A stretch of DNA of 64,000 nucleotides from Lunularia cruciata (GCA_948567375.1 OX419761.1:29266501-29330500), one strand, 5' to 3'; shown: positions 45,730 to 58,711, counted from the stretch's first letter. Notes: generated from the sequence alone by a model not told the origin. Made by a program: numbers and translations.

Positions 45730-48036
45730 ATGTCCCTGTGCCAGAACAGTAGCGTCGACAACACCTTTAGGAGAAAATGGAATAGAGAGGAATATCTTGA
45801 ACGCTTGCGGGAAGCGGAACAGAAGGTATTTATATTGTCTTATCTTTTGGAACATATTGTTTATATGAATTCTCTCAGATACTGACGACTCGTGTTGGTG
45901 GAGGGACCTGTCGCTTACAATTGTTGTATCGTAGTTGCTACGATTGTTCAGCCAATGATATCAAATTGCCGTTTGCTTGATAGGAATTGGACGAAGAAAG
46001 ACATGGATCAAAAGGTGAGGTGAAGGTGAAGGTGATTGTGTGTGACCAGTTTATAAGAGTTCTATAGTTTTTATCTTCTCTTGGTTCACCATTTTGAACA
46101 TTTAGATCGCATCGATCTATCTTGTCAGCGTGCAAAGTCTTGATAACCTGAGTTTGTGCATCCTGTTACTTCTGTTTTTCTACGTATACCAACAATTTTC
46201 TTGAATGGGACATTGCAGCGAGAGGTCCTCCTGTGCAAAGAAAGCCTCTCAAGCACAGAGACTATGAAGTCGATCTTACTTCCCGATTGGGAAAGACACA
46301 GGTATGTCCTCTTCAGAGATGCCAGCCTGACTTACAGATGACGTGTATTATGCGTATCCTCATTCGTCTGTTGGCCCAAAACTTGCATTGTGTCAGGGTT
46401 TTAACTCACTTGATCACTCTCTACCTACTTTGCAGGTGGTCACTCAGGTCGCCCCCTTGAGCCAACAGGTACAGAGTGACTCTTCTCCCTGAGACTGGGA
46501 TTCATTTGCTTATCTCCCTATTGAAGTTAATCCTACTGGCAGCAAACATAGACTGTGCTTGACGTCCTGTTGTTGTTGCATTTGCGGTCCCAGGCAGGCT
46601 ATTTTTGCAGTGTTTGTGAATGTGTGGTTAAGGATTCTGCGAACTACTTGGATCACATAAATGGGAAAAAACGTAAGTACCTGGAGACTTCCCACCTGGG
46701 AATGTGTACTTTCTGACTGAGGTTTAGTCTTGTTCCAGTAAAACATGTCCTCAAGCTGTTGGTCAGGCAGAAGCTCTTTCTCCCTGAGCATACGTATCAG
46801 CCCTGGCTGGTGAGTAGGGCAGGACTCTGCGTTTGTACATGAGTCTTTCTGGGACTACTATCTGTAACGATCGTATTGCTACTTTGATCAGATCAAAGGG
46901 CACTGGGCATGTCAATGCGGGTTGAGAGGGCCACACTTCAGCAGGTGCGTTTTTTAAAACACTACTTCTAGAAATTCAGAAATGGGAAATATGATCAACA
47001 TTCTCAGCATGTCCTTCAATAAGCATGTTTTAATTTCTTTCTTCTGCTCCTTAAAAGTGTCACTGTAAAAAGTCATATATGATTGAACATTTTGCTGGAT
47101 TAGAAGGGAAATTTGGCGGAAACGAAAGATCTTTATCTTTTAAAGGGTTTCTACGTAGATATTATCCATTATCTTGTTGAAGCTGAGAAGGTATCAAAGT
47201 TGATCAGCAGTCGGTGGGACGAGTTGTTAGAAGCCATGGTGTCTATCGACGAGTCAGCATGCCCTTTTGCGCTTCCCCTTGGATTTTAGACAAGATGCCC
47301 AACTCACCAGCTGTATCTCAGGGTCTGAGTTGTTTGTGCTGACATGGATCTATGGCGTTTGACTTATCGTTCATGGGGGTGCCTTGCAGGTCCAGGACCG
47401 TTTTGACGTACTGAAGAGAAAGAAAGACACAACCGGCTTTACTGAACAAGGTCTGGCTCGTTGTCATTCCCAGATAAGCTTTGTTGCAAATTAACAAGAC
47501 CTTGATTGGTGGCTTCTTTACTTTCTTTTCAGTACGTCAGAATCATCAGAACCATAGTGGTCGAATCAAGACATAGTTCGCTAATCGAGAATCGGATCTT
47601 GTACTGCCTCCTAGTAGATCTGGATCTGAGGGTACTTAAGCAGCAGCAAGAGGACGAAGAAAGAAAGAAGCAGCGGAGAGAAAAGAAGAAGGAAAAGAAG
47701 GTAATTCACATGTGGACGTCCTACTGAGTTTACTCATCCTTTCCCCTTAAGTTATAAACATACCCGTGAGGTTTCCATCAATTATAGACCAGAGTTGATC
47801 GCAGTGATACATGTGCACTTCAATTATTAGTCAGGTAAGGTGCAAGCCTTTCTTGTCTCTTCTTTTTTGCTGATATGTCCCGAGCCCTCTTGCATAGATA
47901 CTGGGTTACATCTTGATTTGTATAGATTTGGCCTTTACAGAAAGAGAAAACGTCAGGAGAGGAGGGTGCGGATGATTTTGATGCTGAAATGGCTGCCACG
48001 ATGGGTTTTGGTGGTTTTGGTACTTCAAAGAAGTGA
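45730..48036 (+). CDS. SNU23: SNU23/ZMAT2 homologue, U4/U6.U5 tri-snRNP zinc-finger protein (9 exons)
   Basis: Exons: 45730-45825, 45984-46014, 46219-46301, 46436-46468, 46594-46672, 46892-46944, 47390-47450, 47618-47700, 47941-48036. All introns are GT-AG and 125-445 bp long. The joined frame is 615 bp, giving 204 residues; human ZMAT2 has 199. The N-terminus [20 protein letters not shown] matches the family. [17 protein letters not shown] spans residues 46-62. The U1-type C2H2 finger uses C86, C89, H102 and H108, with H108 split across exons 5 and 6. [13 protein letters not shown] follows, then a Lys/Glu-rich helix (about 147-176) and the conserved end [12 protein letters not shown] stop lies in frame upstream of the start. 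In yeast and human the protein joins the spliceosome before activation, near the U6/5' splice-site helix. No lesion is seen, so it is probably functional. Confidence 0.95.
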
Positions 48037-49500
48037 CTGGGCAGTGTAGTTTGGGGACATGCAACCCATGCCACTTTTGTCCATTGTGCGGCTTGACTTG
48101 CGTCTATCCCCATATCAGTAGGTACTAAGGTGCTGATCAGTTTTAACCCGATCTAGCCGGGAGTGTGAAGAGGGCCGTTGATTGTAAATATAATACTCGT
48201 TTGCTCCAAGTTTTAATATGGTGTGATCCTTTACTCATCTACTTTGGAAATTTCACTTACCCTCCACTGAAAGGCGTAGAAAGATATGGCTCACATGGAG
48301 CTGGAGCTGACTTGATTATGTGTTTGTCGAGCCAGTGATTTCTGGTTCGTGAGGTCTCATGATTATTATCTCACGATTGGAAGGCTTTGGTCCGCGATCT
48401 ACAAAATCGCCTAGTTTTAAGGTTCTTGACCGAGACAATCAAACTCCAACTTCCTGAACAAAAGCTCTTTATTGTCGTATGAATATTGATGGTTACTCGG
48501 GTCGATGGGAATAAGAAACCCCTTGATTCTTTTAGTATGTTTGCGTAGCCTTGATTTGTTCACCAACTTCTGGAGTCTTCCCCGCCTAAGGAGAAACAGT
48601 AACTAAATGTGGGGGTGAGCCATGCCTGTTGTCTGAGAAATCTACATCTAGTTATGAACGCGTGTGCTAACCACCTCGAGCTCTCGGTTGCTATTACTTG
48701 ATTCAGAAGAGAGCAAGGTGCCATTCAGTGTACCGTTTAAGAGCTTCGAAGTCAGCCAGGATAAGATGAACGAAGATAATAAAATATCACCTACAGAATC
48801 ATCATTCTCGCTGTACGGGGTTCTTTGAGGTGTTGTATATCTATAATGTACTCTCTACCATGGAAGCCACAACAGAGTATTGTGCCAAAAAGAGTCCCTA
48901 TGTTAGATCGCCTGCCACTCATCATGCCAAAGAATGCTGTAAGAGAACCTACTGATGAACTAAAACGGACCACAACAATGGTGGATTGCGGACCAGTGTA
49001 GTGTGGATCAATACCGAAGCGGTTGGCAGATTTGAAGGTGAGGGAACGTGTGTATTTCAGTGCACTTCTAGTGGACTGCCCTGAGTGTCCAAACTACACA
49101 ATTAGGTAGATTTGTGGTTTGCCTAATTTTTGTATGATATGATATGCTGTGCAAACCCTTGAAACTAATGGTTGACACCAGTCAGAAATGGAGACCATAG
49201 GGTAGTAGCCTGAGGCCAATGGAATACCCCTGGGAAAAAGAGAGCACAAAGGACATGGAAGTGCAGAAGGAGCAAACAAGCTAGGGGTGCAAGCCAAAAC
49301 GGTGCAAAAGTCGAAGAGAAACAAAGACCAAAGACCAACACTGAAAATTAACCAAAGTGACATGCAACCTACTCTTGAATTGTATGATATAGGGCTTCCA
49401 AAGGTATGTCTTGAAAATGAGGAGATATGGGCTTGGATGAGTCATGAGCTCCTATTGCCATTGCATATCCATGAAGACCAAAGCTTGTGATTGTTGTAAG
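48037..49500. other. 3' flank of SNU23, no further gene seen
   Basis: The composition of the gene region continues to about 49000 (frequent CpG). The 3' untranslated region should lie here, but I cannot place a poly(A) site. Short open frames, such as a 67-codon plus-strand one at 49287-49490, have no recognisable similarity. Confidence 0.5.
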
Positions 49501-50499
49501 TCTATAGATACTCGTTGCCAATGGTGAGTGTGGTTGATGAGATTGCTAGTGTTCCTCTTTCTTGTAAGGAGGCCCAAGTTGCATTGCAAAAAAGATTGTC
49601 GAAATAGTAATGAGGATGGTCAAATATCTCCACCAATGAGATGAAGGTACCGGAGGCAAATCCTAAAGTGTAATGGTTTTCCTTCCCTTTGGCAACAATG
49701 GTTGTTGTAGCTCTAGTCGATGAACTTGCTCTAACCAAGGTTTGTGGTTTGAGAAGGTCTACGACCACCACATCATATAAGGTACATTGGTCATCCATGA
49801 ATGTGATTATGTTTGCCCTTATCCTCTAAGGAGTAGGTCTCACCAGGTCCAACTCAAGAATGAGTGTTTTGTACAATCTAAACTATTGTGTCTCAGAGTG
49901 TAGAGTGAAATCTAGTGGGTTCTCCTCCTATAGCATAGCACAAAATGTGGATACCCTATGTGTCAAATGTAACCTTGCACGCACATTGGTTTGGTAGACC
50001 TAACATAGCTAGATGTGGTGATCCCAATCTGAGGTAGAGTGTCATGGTAAACTCTTTCAAAGTAAACCAAAAGTACTCTATCAAAGGAGAGGTGTAAAAT
50101 CATGCACTGGATCCTTTCTTTCCATAGGAGAGAATCCTAGCTCTGTCACGAATATGCACCTTAATAAGGATGTTAGTAAAGATGTGTGTGCATATGTTCA
50201 TTAAAATCTGTTTGAGTCTTCCTAAAGTCTAAGGATACAAAGTCAACAAATTGGACAAACATTGTGTGTGTGGGTGGGGCAGTAGGTCACAAGCCAATCA
50301 AAGATATGATTGGAATGCATGAGGGCAGAATAGAATGTTGTGCCAATAGAAAAGGATGACTCTCGTGTAAGAAACTATATACCAATAAGAGGTTTATGAG
50401 TATTCATGCTCCCAAAAAAACTATATGTGTTATCACTTCATACAATATGACACCATAGCCTCCTATGCCTGGGGAGAGCAATCAACAATCTATGCCACT
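49501..50499 (-). other. Possible 3' part of the non-LTR element, unrecognised
   Basis: The minus strand carries a 98-codon frame (49502-49798) and scattered shorter ones with no motif I can name. It lies downstream of the RT remnant on the same strand, so it may be the rest of that element. Several CA-, TG- and A-rich runs are present. Confidence 0.35.
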
Positions 50500-51650
50500 C
50501 GTTTGTTAACTATGGGAGCATGGATGTCCCCAAAAGAGTAGATGAGGTATGATACATGGTGCTATCAAAGGGTTGTAGATGAGGGAAGAGTACCGTTGAG
50601 GGAGAGTACTTACGGGCCAAATAGTAGGCTTTGCATACATAATATTGTTGGAGGATGGGATATACCACTTAAGTATTCCCAAGCAAGGAAGGAGATGAAC
50701 ATGGGTTGTAGCTTGTACCAAGGTGTTAGAGATAAATATGTTACAAAAGTCATCCTCCTGTAGGAGAGAACCCAAGATCCTCAATCACCCTATTGGGAAT
50801 TGAAAAACATATGCAAAGTCTAAGGAAGTGAGAGTTGTACATGAATTATAAACCTTGCATTTACGAGTTTGTACTCGTAATCCCAAGACCTCTAAGAGGA
50901 AAATGAAAACCAACACACTTAAACTGCATCATGTAGAGGACACAAAATATGTGTATTGTATGAGAGTGAAGGAGAAAGACATGAAATGAAAACAATTACA
51001 ACCTCTTGTAAAGCCATATAGTGAGCAATGGCAAATAATAGTCCTATCAAAGGATCTTCTTGGCGGCATGTGCCTCAATTGATGCCAACTACATGAACTC
51101 TCTTATGGTAGTGCAATGGTTATATGAGAGAGGTGTCTCAATACAATACAGATTTTGCACAAAAGAGATCAAAGTATGGATTTGATCCCCTACTACACAA
51201 AGAGCCCAAAACAAAGCCAAGCAAGAGATGGTATTTATGGCATTTGAAACATCTACATGGATTACAACCCAATCAATATGGATGTCCAAGGAATCTCTAA
51301 TGCCTGCAATGACTATCTTGCAACCTCTTAGAAAAACCAATACATACTAATAGGAAGATAAGAAAGATGAAAAAGAGTGACAAAGTTGGAGTCATATAGT
51401 GCATGCAACTAAACATAGGAAAATATCCCCAATAGCTATGGGACAAACACCATATGCTCTCTTGACAAAGCAAGGAGATGAGATGCACCAACTAAACAAT
51501 TAGCAACCAAGGGCACTAGACCCAAGGCAATGCATTGGCAAAAAGTAAAGAGAAAAGAGAAACCAAAATTTGGCATGTTAGGGGAAAGACAATCACATGA
51601 ATGCTCAAAAACCAAACCCAAAGACCCCCCTACCAAGAAATATGGATAAT
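50500..51650 (-). pseudogene. Non-LTR-type reverse transcriptase remnant
   Basis: On the minus strand, across several frames, the RT blocks appear in order: AYGVCPIAIGDIFLCLVA (about 51415-51470), RGCKIVIAGIRDSL then DWVVIHVDVSNAINTIS (51089-51330), a GTCRQEDPL...FAIAHYMALQE block matching G-x-RQGDPLGG-x-LFALAH (about 51010-51080), and a HVHLLPCLG block (about 50675-50700). The active-site string that should read LADDTH is LIQYTY (about 50945-50975), so both catalytic Asp are lost. These blocks match an RT type frequent in non-flowering plants and unrelated to gypsy RT. There are no LTRs. It is dead. Confidence 0.72.
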
Positions 51651-54559
51651 GAAGTAGAGTATGAGCAAAGATAGACTCAATAAACTATAGCTCCTCATCT
51701 GGATGGTAATCATGGACAAATGAAGGAATTTCATATGTGGCTTGTGGATGGAGACCCTATATGACTGATATTGTGACAATGGAGAAGAGTGTTGACTTGA
51801 AGTGAAATAGTGCTTGGGTAGCTCAACAATACTCTCCAATTGACCAAGCATCAAGGAATGATAGAGGTATTGATGCTTTGGAGGTAGAGTGTGAGGTTGT
51901 GGGCACTTTTTAATTTATCTAATTGTTGCTTGGGCTTGGATGGTGTAATCCTCTTGCAAAGTTAGCCAATCTCATCTCAAAAAGCAATGAATTTAAGAAG
52001 CAATCTCACAGTGTCTTGATATACTCCCATTTGCAAGGAAGAGCAAAGTCCATTATGGGAATAGAGCTAATAGGAGTCCAAGTAGAGACATCTCTTACTT
52101 GGTCATTTTCCTAGATAGCCCATAAAATTAAGGAGAGTGTGGAGCCTACTAGCTAGAAAGGAGTATCATGGTGGGGAGGTGAGGAAGAGGTGTGTTTGTA
52201 AATATGGGATCTCTCATTCGAGAGTCAATGAAGAAAGGTTCTTCTCTTAGGGGTGGAAGAGGTGGATGGCATAAGAAGGATATGGAAGTGAATCCATCCC
52301 ACTAAACCTCAACCACTATGGGAGTGTGCTAAAAGAGTTTGCATCAGGATCTATTCCCTAAACACACATAAGAGGTATGAGGTGCTAGACAAGGAGTCTC
52401 TACCTATTGTAATCCTCTTAGCTACTCATGCTAAAGACTAAAATGGAAATATCAAAAAAATATTATTGGGAATACATCCTAACTAAAAAGATGAAGAAGA
52501 TAACATAGCAAAAACAAGAAAAGACCTGAAGAGAGAGGTAAATATCCAAGGCCAAAAAAGAAAAGAATTAAGAATACCTCACAAACAAGCTCCAAAAAAG
52601 AATCAAAAAGAAAGAACTCCACTATTGCACAAATGCCTTTGCATAAGAGTACAATAGAAAACACATGGCCTACAAATAGTACAATGACATAACTTGGAGG
52701 CAAAAAATCTAGAGACTAAAAGAGAAAAGAAATATCCACAAAAGCAGAATGAACATAAAAAAAGGCAAGTTGGGAAATATTACAACCCACTAGGGTATCC
52801 CTATGCCTCAAAACCCCTCTCCACCATCAAGTCTGCATGCACATCTACAACAACTATCTATGCAACCCAACTCCCATTGTTATGCCAATGAAGGTTGCAA
52901 AGGTGGGTCTCATGTACACATGGGCTCTGTGATATCTAACTTTTTTGCCTCCTGAAGATGCACCTCAAACTACTAGAAGTTTGAAAAGTCATCACCAAAG
53001 TGTCAAATGCCACAAGGTGTAGCCATTGTCCCAAGATGTTTCAAAGATCTCAGGCAAAATTGAATAGGACCTCCTTGAAGGATTGGTGGAAGTGCCTAAT
53101 TTCTCACAAAAATCCTTCATTGCTCACATAAATCTCTAATTTCCCACATAAATCCCAAATTACATTACAATACCATACCCTATGGAACTATCATTTATTC
53201 CACTTCCTACTTTATCAAACCATGAAGGTAAGCATTTAGAGTTCAAACATGTTAAATCTTGCCTTGCTTAAACCTCAATCCCTTAAGCATAAGCAGCATT
53301 TTTTGCTCTTGAGCTCAGTCCTATAATTGCTAATTACATGGATTAGGACTTGCATGCAAAACACTCAAGTGTGTATGCACATGCACCTAAAGATTGTCAC
53401 ACGGTCAAAGTGAGTTCTTCTCCTTCTAGCAAATTTTCACTCATGTATGAAGATCACATGGACTCTAATTTTGTTATGCTCTTTGTGACTTGTTACACTC
53501 GGACAAATTCTCATACTTGTATCAATATCACATTAGTTCTAGTTTTTCATGCATTTATGACTTGTTACCCTCAAGTCCCATCGATTTGTCACGCTCAACT
53601 TCTACTCAAGCCAATTGAGCACTTAATCTTAATCTTTCATTTAGATACATTTGCAAACTCACTTAATTACTAAAACAAGCACTTAATCTCATGCTTCTTG
53701 TGAGTTCTCACATTGATAACCATAGTCCCTAATATCTCCCGCTTCCAATAAGTGCTCATGCTTGAGATTTGAAGATTTCCCATGTTGCAACCAATTTTCT
53801 TTGCTCTTGCTACTTCCCCAAGCTCCTATAGAATCAAAGTTGCTCAAATTATTTTCTCATGGTCCAATTTCTCATTCTCACCTCCCATTGTTCAATCGAG
53901 AGTCATAACCATCACTTCAAGTCATCACCATCGCATCTCCATGCTTTGCCTATCTCACTAGATATCAATAACAATAAGGGGTTTCAATAATAGATTTATG
54001 GGTACTTGTGAATCTATTACTATTCACAAGTACTCATATAATATTAAAGTTTTGATTTAAGGAGAAATGGGAGTAATTTTATAGGGTGAAAACCACCCCA
54101 TATTTACCAATACTCATACAATTGGGGGTTTTAGCACTAAAATTCATGGTGTTCTATGGAGATAAGCAAAAATATATAACACTATGGGATTTTGTAACAG
54201 AAAATTCATCTATCAATAAAGGCTTAATAAACCTTTTTTTAACATCATATCATGATGCAAGTACATTCAGCAATTGAAATCAAGGAGGGCAATTAGGGGC
54301 AGATTAGGCTACCAAATTACTTAATGTTCTTACAAGGTTAGAAGGAGAATGTGTAAGGAAGTGCTGCATGGAAGGAATCTCTTGTGAGAATCAGACCTTA
54401 GAGTTATCACAAGAGAAAAGTCATTATGTTCTAATCTAATTGTCAAAATTCCCAAAAATAACTAAGCAATACTTCCACTAAAAGTTTAATTTCATTCCAC
54501 TTATCTACCAATTTCAAATCAAGGTCATATTTGAAAATTTTCATTTTTTAAACGAACAA
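51651..54559. other. No recognisable gene
   Basis: About 2.9 kb of A/T-rich sequence. The first 200 bp may be the upstream end of the RT element (minus strand, proline- and acid-rich reading). 52440-52780 is A-rich and 53000-54000 is C/T-rich. No domain, RNA gene or repeat with another copy in the window was seen. Confidence 0.4.
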
Positions 54560-55310
54560 GGTCTCTCATCTTGTTGCATTTCTTAGTTAATCTAGAGTCC
54601 TTTGTATCAACTAAGCATACACTTTGTTTTGGTTTACATAGCAACACTCTCATTCAAGTTATGGAAGCACACAATCTAGTACCACCAGCTTGTGAGGAAT
54701 TGATGAGATATGCTCTACCTTCTCCAATGAAGGTCATCAAGAATATTGAAAGTAGAGGAATAGAAATGGAAGATGTTATATCCGCTATTATAGCATCAGG
54801 TTTCAATCCTACCTTTGTATCTGTTTCTTGTGTCTAATCTACAGATGCAACTTTGAGATTTACTGTCACTTTTGCATGCACTTCTTGTGTTTTTCTTGAC
54901 TCCAACTCATAATTATCCACTCTCTCAACACCATCTCTCTCTCCATTCCAATGCCACATCTCTTGAGTTTGAGTTATAATGACCTCTTGAGTGCAAATTT
55001 TCATGATCTTTGGAGTATGGTATCTTGCATGCCTACTTTTGCTAGCAAGTGAAAATACAATGATGACAGGTTTAGAATGGTAGACCATCACTATGCACAA
55101 CTTCTCTATTATCTTGAAGATCTAGAACACTTTGCACAAATTACTAGAGTGCATTACAAGAAACTTGTGCAAATGAACAACACTTTTAGCTACATGGCCA
55201 TTTATTTGATTTGACATATAAGAGGTTTTCCAAGTACTACGACTAGAGACATGTTGTACAAGAAGTACTTAAGGTACATGAAGTCATACAAAGAAGTTCA
55301 TGGATAGAGG
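54560..55310 (+). other. Possible decayed coding region, unrecognised
   Basis: Two plus-strand stretches read like real protein: MEAHNLVPPACEELMRYALP followed by VIKNIESRGIEMEDVISAII (within 54571-54837), and VDHHYAQLLYYLEDLEHF followed by ITRVHYKKLVQMNNTFSYMA (about 55080-55215). They lie in different frames with stops between. I cannot assign either to a family. They could be parts of one broken host or transposon gene. Confidence 0.35.
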
Positions 55311-55521
55311 AATAAAACAATTGGAAAAGGCCTCACAAAAAAAAGAGTATAAGCATACGTGGACAACTATTAACAATAAATTAAATCACATATGTCATCA
55401 TTTTAGGAGAATAGATGCTATGTTTGGGTGTCAAACAAACATATATCCTTCTATAATGTTGAGTATGGGCCTCAAAAATACAAGCAATGTATCTAAAGGG
55501 TTGAGGAGCCATGAGGAGAAT

Positions 55522-56107
55522 TATAATATTCCAAGGACAAAAGAACTCCCAAGAGAAACACAAAGCTTCAACACTCAATATTCTGATACTCCAAAGGAGC
55601 ACCTTGTCTTTATTATATAGCAAAGAGGATCTCCTCAAAAGAAGCTCCACCTTTGGATCAAATATATGGATTGGTGACATGTTAGCAAGATACACCCTTA
55701 GATTAGTTTCATGGATGAGGTGACATGTTGGTCCTTGTTCTTTGTGGTTGGTCAAACAAGTTTGACCAAAAAGAATCTTTATAGAATCTTCCTATAGGAA
55801 GCTCAAAATTGCATGGGTGAGGTACCATTGGAAAGCTCTCAACAAGAAAAAAATTGGGGGGAGAAGTCAAACCTTTTGGTCCAAAGGAGAGGGATTTCTT
55901 CCATTTTCAAGGCCTAATTCATCCATTTAGGCATCCAAAATTAGCTCTAAAATTTTTAGGGTGTTTTTGGCTCCTACCTTATTAGTGGAAGTACCCTTTT
56001 GGTGAAACTTCTAGTTGATCTACTTAATACATCATACATAATATCCTTCCAGATGTTACCAAGCCAATTTTCAACTCTAGAGAATATGTCTAGCTATTGG
56101 TATTGCA
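55522..56107 (-). repeat. G4 3' LTR (586 bp)
   Basis: Plus-strand TATAATATTCCAAGG (TG has become TA) to GGTATTGCA, followed by a polypurine tract read on the minus strand (CTCTCTCCGTTTAA). It is shorter than its relatives because about 150-190 bp of the second half are missing. It marks the right edge of the gene island. Confidence 0.87.
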
Positions 56108-56169
56108 AAACTCTCTCCGTTTAAGACACAACATCCTTGTTGTAAAGTTGTTACTCAAAAGGTTTCACT

Positions 56170-57490
56170 AACACCAATGCATGGGTCAAGTTAGTTGTGT
56201 GCTCCCATGTTGCCTCATACAATTGGTACCTTTTCCAATGTACAAAATATTCCACATGAGGATGGCAGGTAACACATATGCATTTCTAGAGAATGCATTT
56301 GACTTCATATTCCTCCGTGCCATCAATGAGTGTTGGACAAGGTCTAACTTCTTGTATGGAAGGAAATTAGGGTAGTCAGAGTGCATATATACATAGTAAG
56401 GAAACATGGAATAATAGATGAATCTTCATGTGTGGTAGTAGCTTGAGGTGATAGGCCACTATGTCAATTTGTTCCAGGATGGGAAAAGATACAATAAAAT
56501 AAGGTTTGAGCTTATAAGGGCCAACTAACATGAAGTTTGTTGTGGACAGCCAGACTTGATCCCCAACATTGAACTCCATGTGCCGGCACTGTGCATCTAC
56601 ATATTGCTTTTGTCAATTTTGGGTGATCTTCAACTTGTACTTGGTGTTCTCCACACCCTATTGGATTCTAGAAACAAAAGTGTTGACAATGTCAACCTTG
56701 GTAGTCACCGGATGGATCTTCATCAAGCTCAAAGGTGTAAAAGGATGCTCTCCATACATAAGGAATAATGATGTGACTTGTATGGATACATTCATTGAAT
56801 TGTTGTAGGCAAATCCCACCAATGCAAGTAAGGTGTCCCACCTCTCTTGCTCATCTAAGGTGAAGCCCTAGAGCATGTCCTCTATAGTGCAATTAGTGTA
56901 CTTTGTTTTTCCATCAATTTATAGATGGTAAGCCATGGACATGGCATTTGGTTTTGAAGATGCCAAAGAGTGTTCCCAAAACAAACTAGTGAATTGAGTG
57001 TCTCTATTGATGATGAGCATTCAAGATAGGCCATGGTGAGAAAAGACTAAAGCTAACTAAAATTGAGCTAATTGTGGAGTAGTCGCATCCTTGGTGATAG
57101 GATGCTCATGAATCATTTTGCTGAGTTGATTGACAAAGATTATGTTGGAATTAAACCCTAAGGTGGTCTTGGGCAATTCAGAAACCAAATCCATACTTAA
57201 CTATTCCCAACATTGTGTAGGAATAGGGAGGAATTGAAGGAGTCCTACAAGAGCTTGATTAGAAGCTTTATTTTGTTGACAAAAAAGGTAACTACAAACA
57301 TACTCTATCATATCATTGCTCATCTTGGGCCAATAGTAATGGCGTTTGATTGCATCTAAGATCTTATCCACTCTAATATGACTTGCAATGGTGGAATCAT
57401 GATATTCTGCAAGGATGGTGGTTCTTATATCTATGGCATTTGGAATCCATAAGTTACCATCACAAAAGGTGAGTCCTTGGGTACTAGTTA
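56170..57490 (-). pseudogene. G4 chromodomain and integrase
   Basis: One minus-strand frame reads FVHWKRYQLYEATWE then NLTHAL (about 56170-56245), a clear chromodomain core with W-K and [26 protein letters not shown] (about 56515-56579) is the C-terminal integrase region. The core and the zinc-binding domain follow to about 57400 in broken frames. This copy gives the best view of the family II chromodomain. Confidence 0.85.
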
Positions 57491-58711
57491 TACCTTTGGA
57501 TGATTAAGCTCTAACAATTTGTGGGTTATTTTTTGTAGTAGCAAGAATCCTTGGCCAGAATTTTGGGTTCATCTTGACCTTACCACTAGATTGTTTTCCA
57601 TAAGTATCCAAGTGAATGCATCTACAAGTTGTTTCTTGCTTTCCATATATATGATCATCATGTTGAACCATTGTCTCCACTTTGCCCACCAAATCTATTG
57701 ACAAGATAGATCTTTCTATATTTTGAGGTAGACTAGATGCTTGTAGTCTATCTCCACTAAAAATGAATTCTTGTCAAGATAGTGCTTCCAATGCTTGGTT
57801 GCAAGGACAATAGCAAACTCTTCTTGTTTGGTAGTGTAATAGTTTCATTCTACCATTAATAGCTTTTAAGATAAATGTGCAATTGGATATTATCAGTCAT
57901 TCTATTCTTGATGTAGGACGGCTTCTATTAAAATGCTTGATGTATCTATTGCTAACTTGATTGGATGTTTTAGGTCATATTATTTCAAGATTGGTGCATG
58001 TAGTAATGCATCTTTCAATTCTTGAAAAACCAATTCTTGTGCAGTTCCTTATATCTACTTCTTTTCCTTGCCAAGTAGTGCCATTAGAAGTTATGTGACC
58101 TTGGAGAAGTCCTTGACAAATTGACAATGGAACCCTATCAATCCCAAGAAACTCTTGAGTTAATTCTGATCCTTTGGAGCACTCCATTTTGAATGACCTC
58201 TATCTTATCTATTAACACTTGGATACCTTCTACACTTATTGTATGCCCCAAGTAGTCTACTTCAGACTTGCCAAACTTGCACTTTTAGATTTTGGTATAT
58301 AATTGATTCTATCATAGAATCTAGAGGACTTCTTGTAGATGTTACTTGTGCTCAATCATCATCCTATTGTAGACTAAGATGTCATCCAAGAAAATGATAA
58401 TAAATTTATCCAAGTATGGATAAAATATGTCATTCATCAAACTCATGAAAATGGCTGGTGTGTTGGTGAGGCCAAACGGTATCACTAGGTACTCAAAGTG
58501 ACCATACCTTGTTCAAAAGGAAATTTTGTGTACATCTTCCTCCACAATCCTGATTTGGTTATAACCACTCCATAGATCAAGTTTGGTGAAGTGCATTGCT
58601 CTGATGAGTTGATCAAACAAGTCATCCATGCAAGGTAATGGGTATTTTTTATCACAATTTGTTGATTTAGTCCTCGATAGTCAATGCACATGAGTATTGT
58701 CATATCCTTCT
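57491..58711 (-). pseudogene. G4 RNase H and reverse transcriptase, truncated
   Basis: RNase H remnants are at about 57680-57960. The RT connection and an intact FLDDILV catalytic string are near 58370-58395. The MCIDYRGLNQQIV block is at 58485-58703. The domain is cut short at 58711 by the LTR of element F, before the PKKDG block. Stops are frequent. Confidence 0.85.

Larger units (their letters stand above)
55522..58711 (-). mobile_element. Element G4: family II chromovirus, truncated by F
   Basis: A minus-strand copy with its 3' LTR at 55522-56107, then chromodomain, integrase, RNase H and RT. It is cut at 58711 where element F begins. The missing 5' part should continue to the right of F, beyond the window. 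Layout and sequence parallel G1 and G3. Stops and frame changes are frequent. Confidence 0.9.

Noticed and set aside
47506-47727. A separate small lysine-rich gene
   Set aside because: The [12 protein letters not shown] part is exon 8 of SNU23; the start of that frame lies in intron 7.
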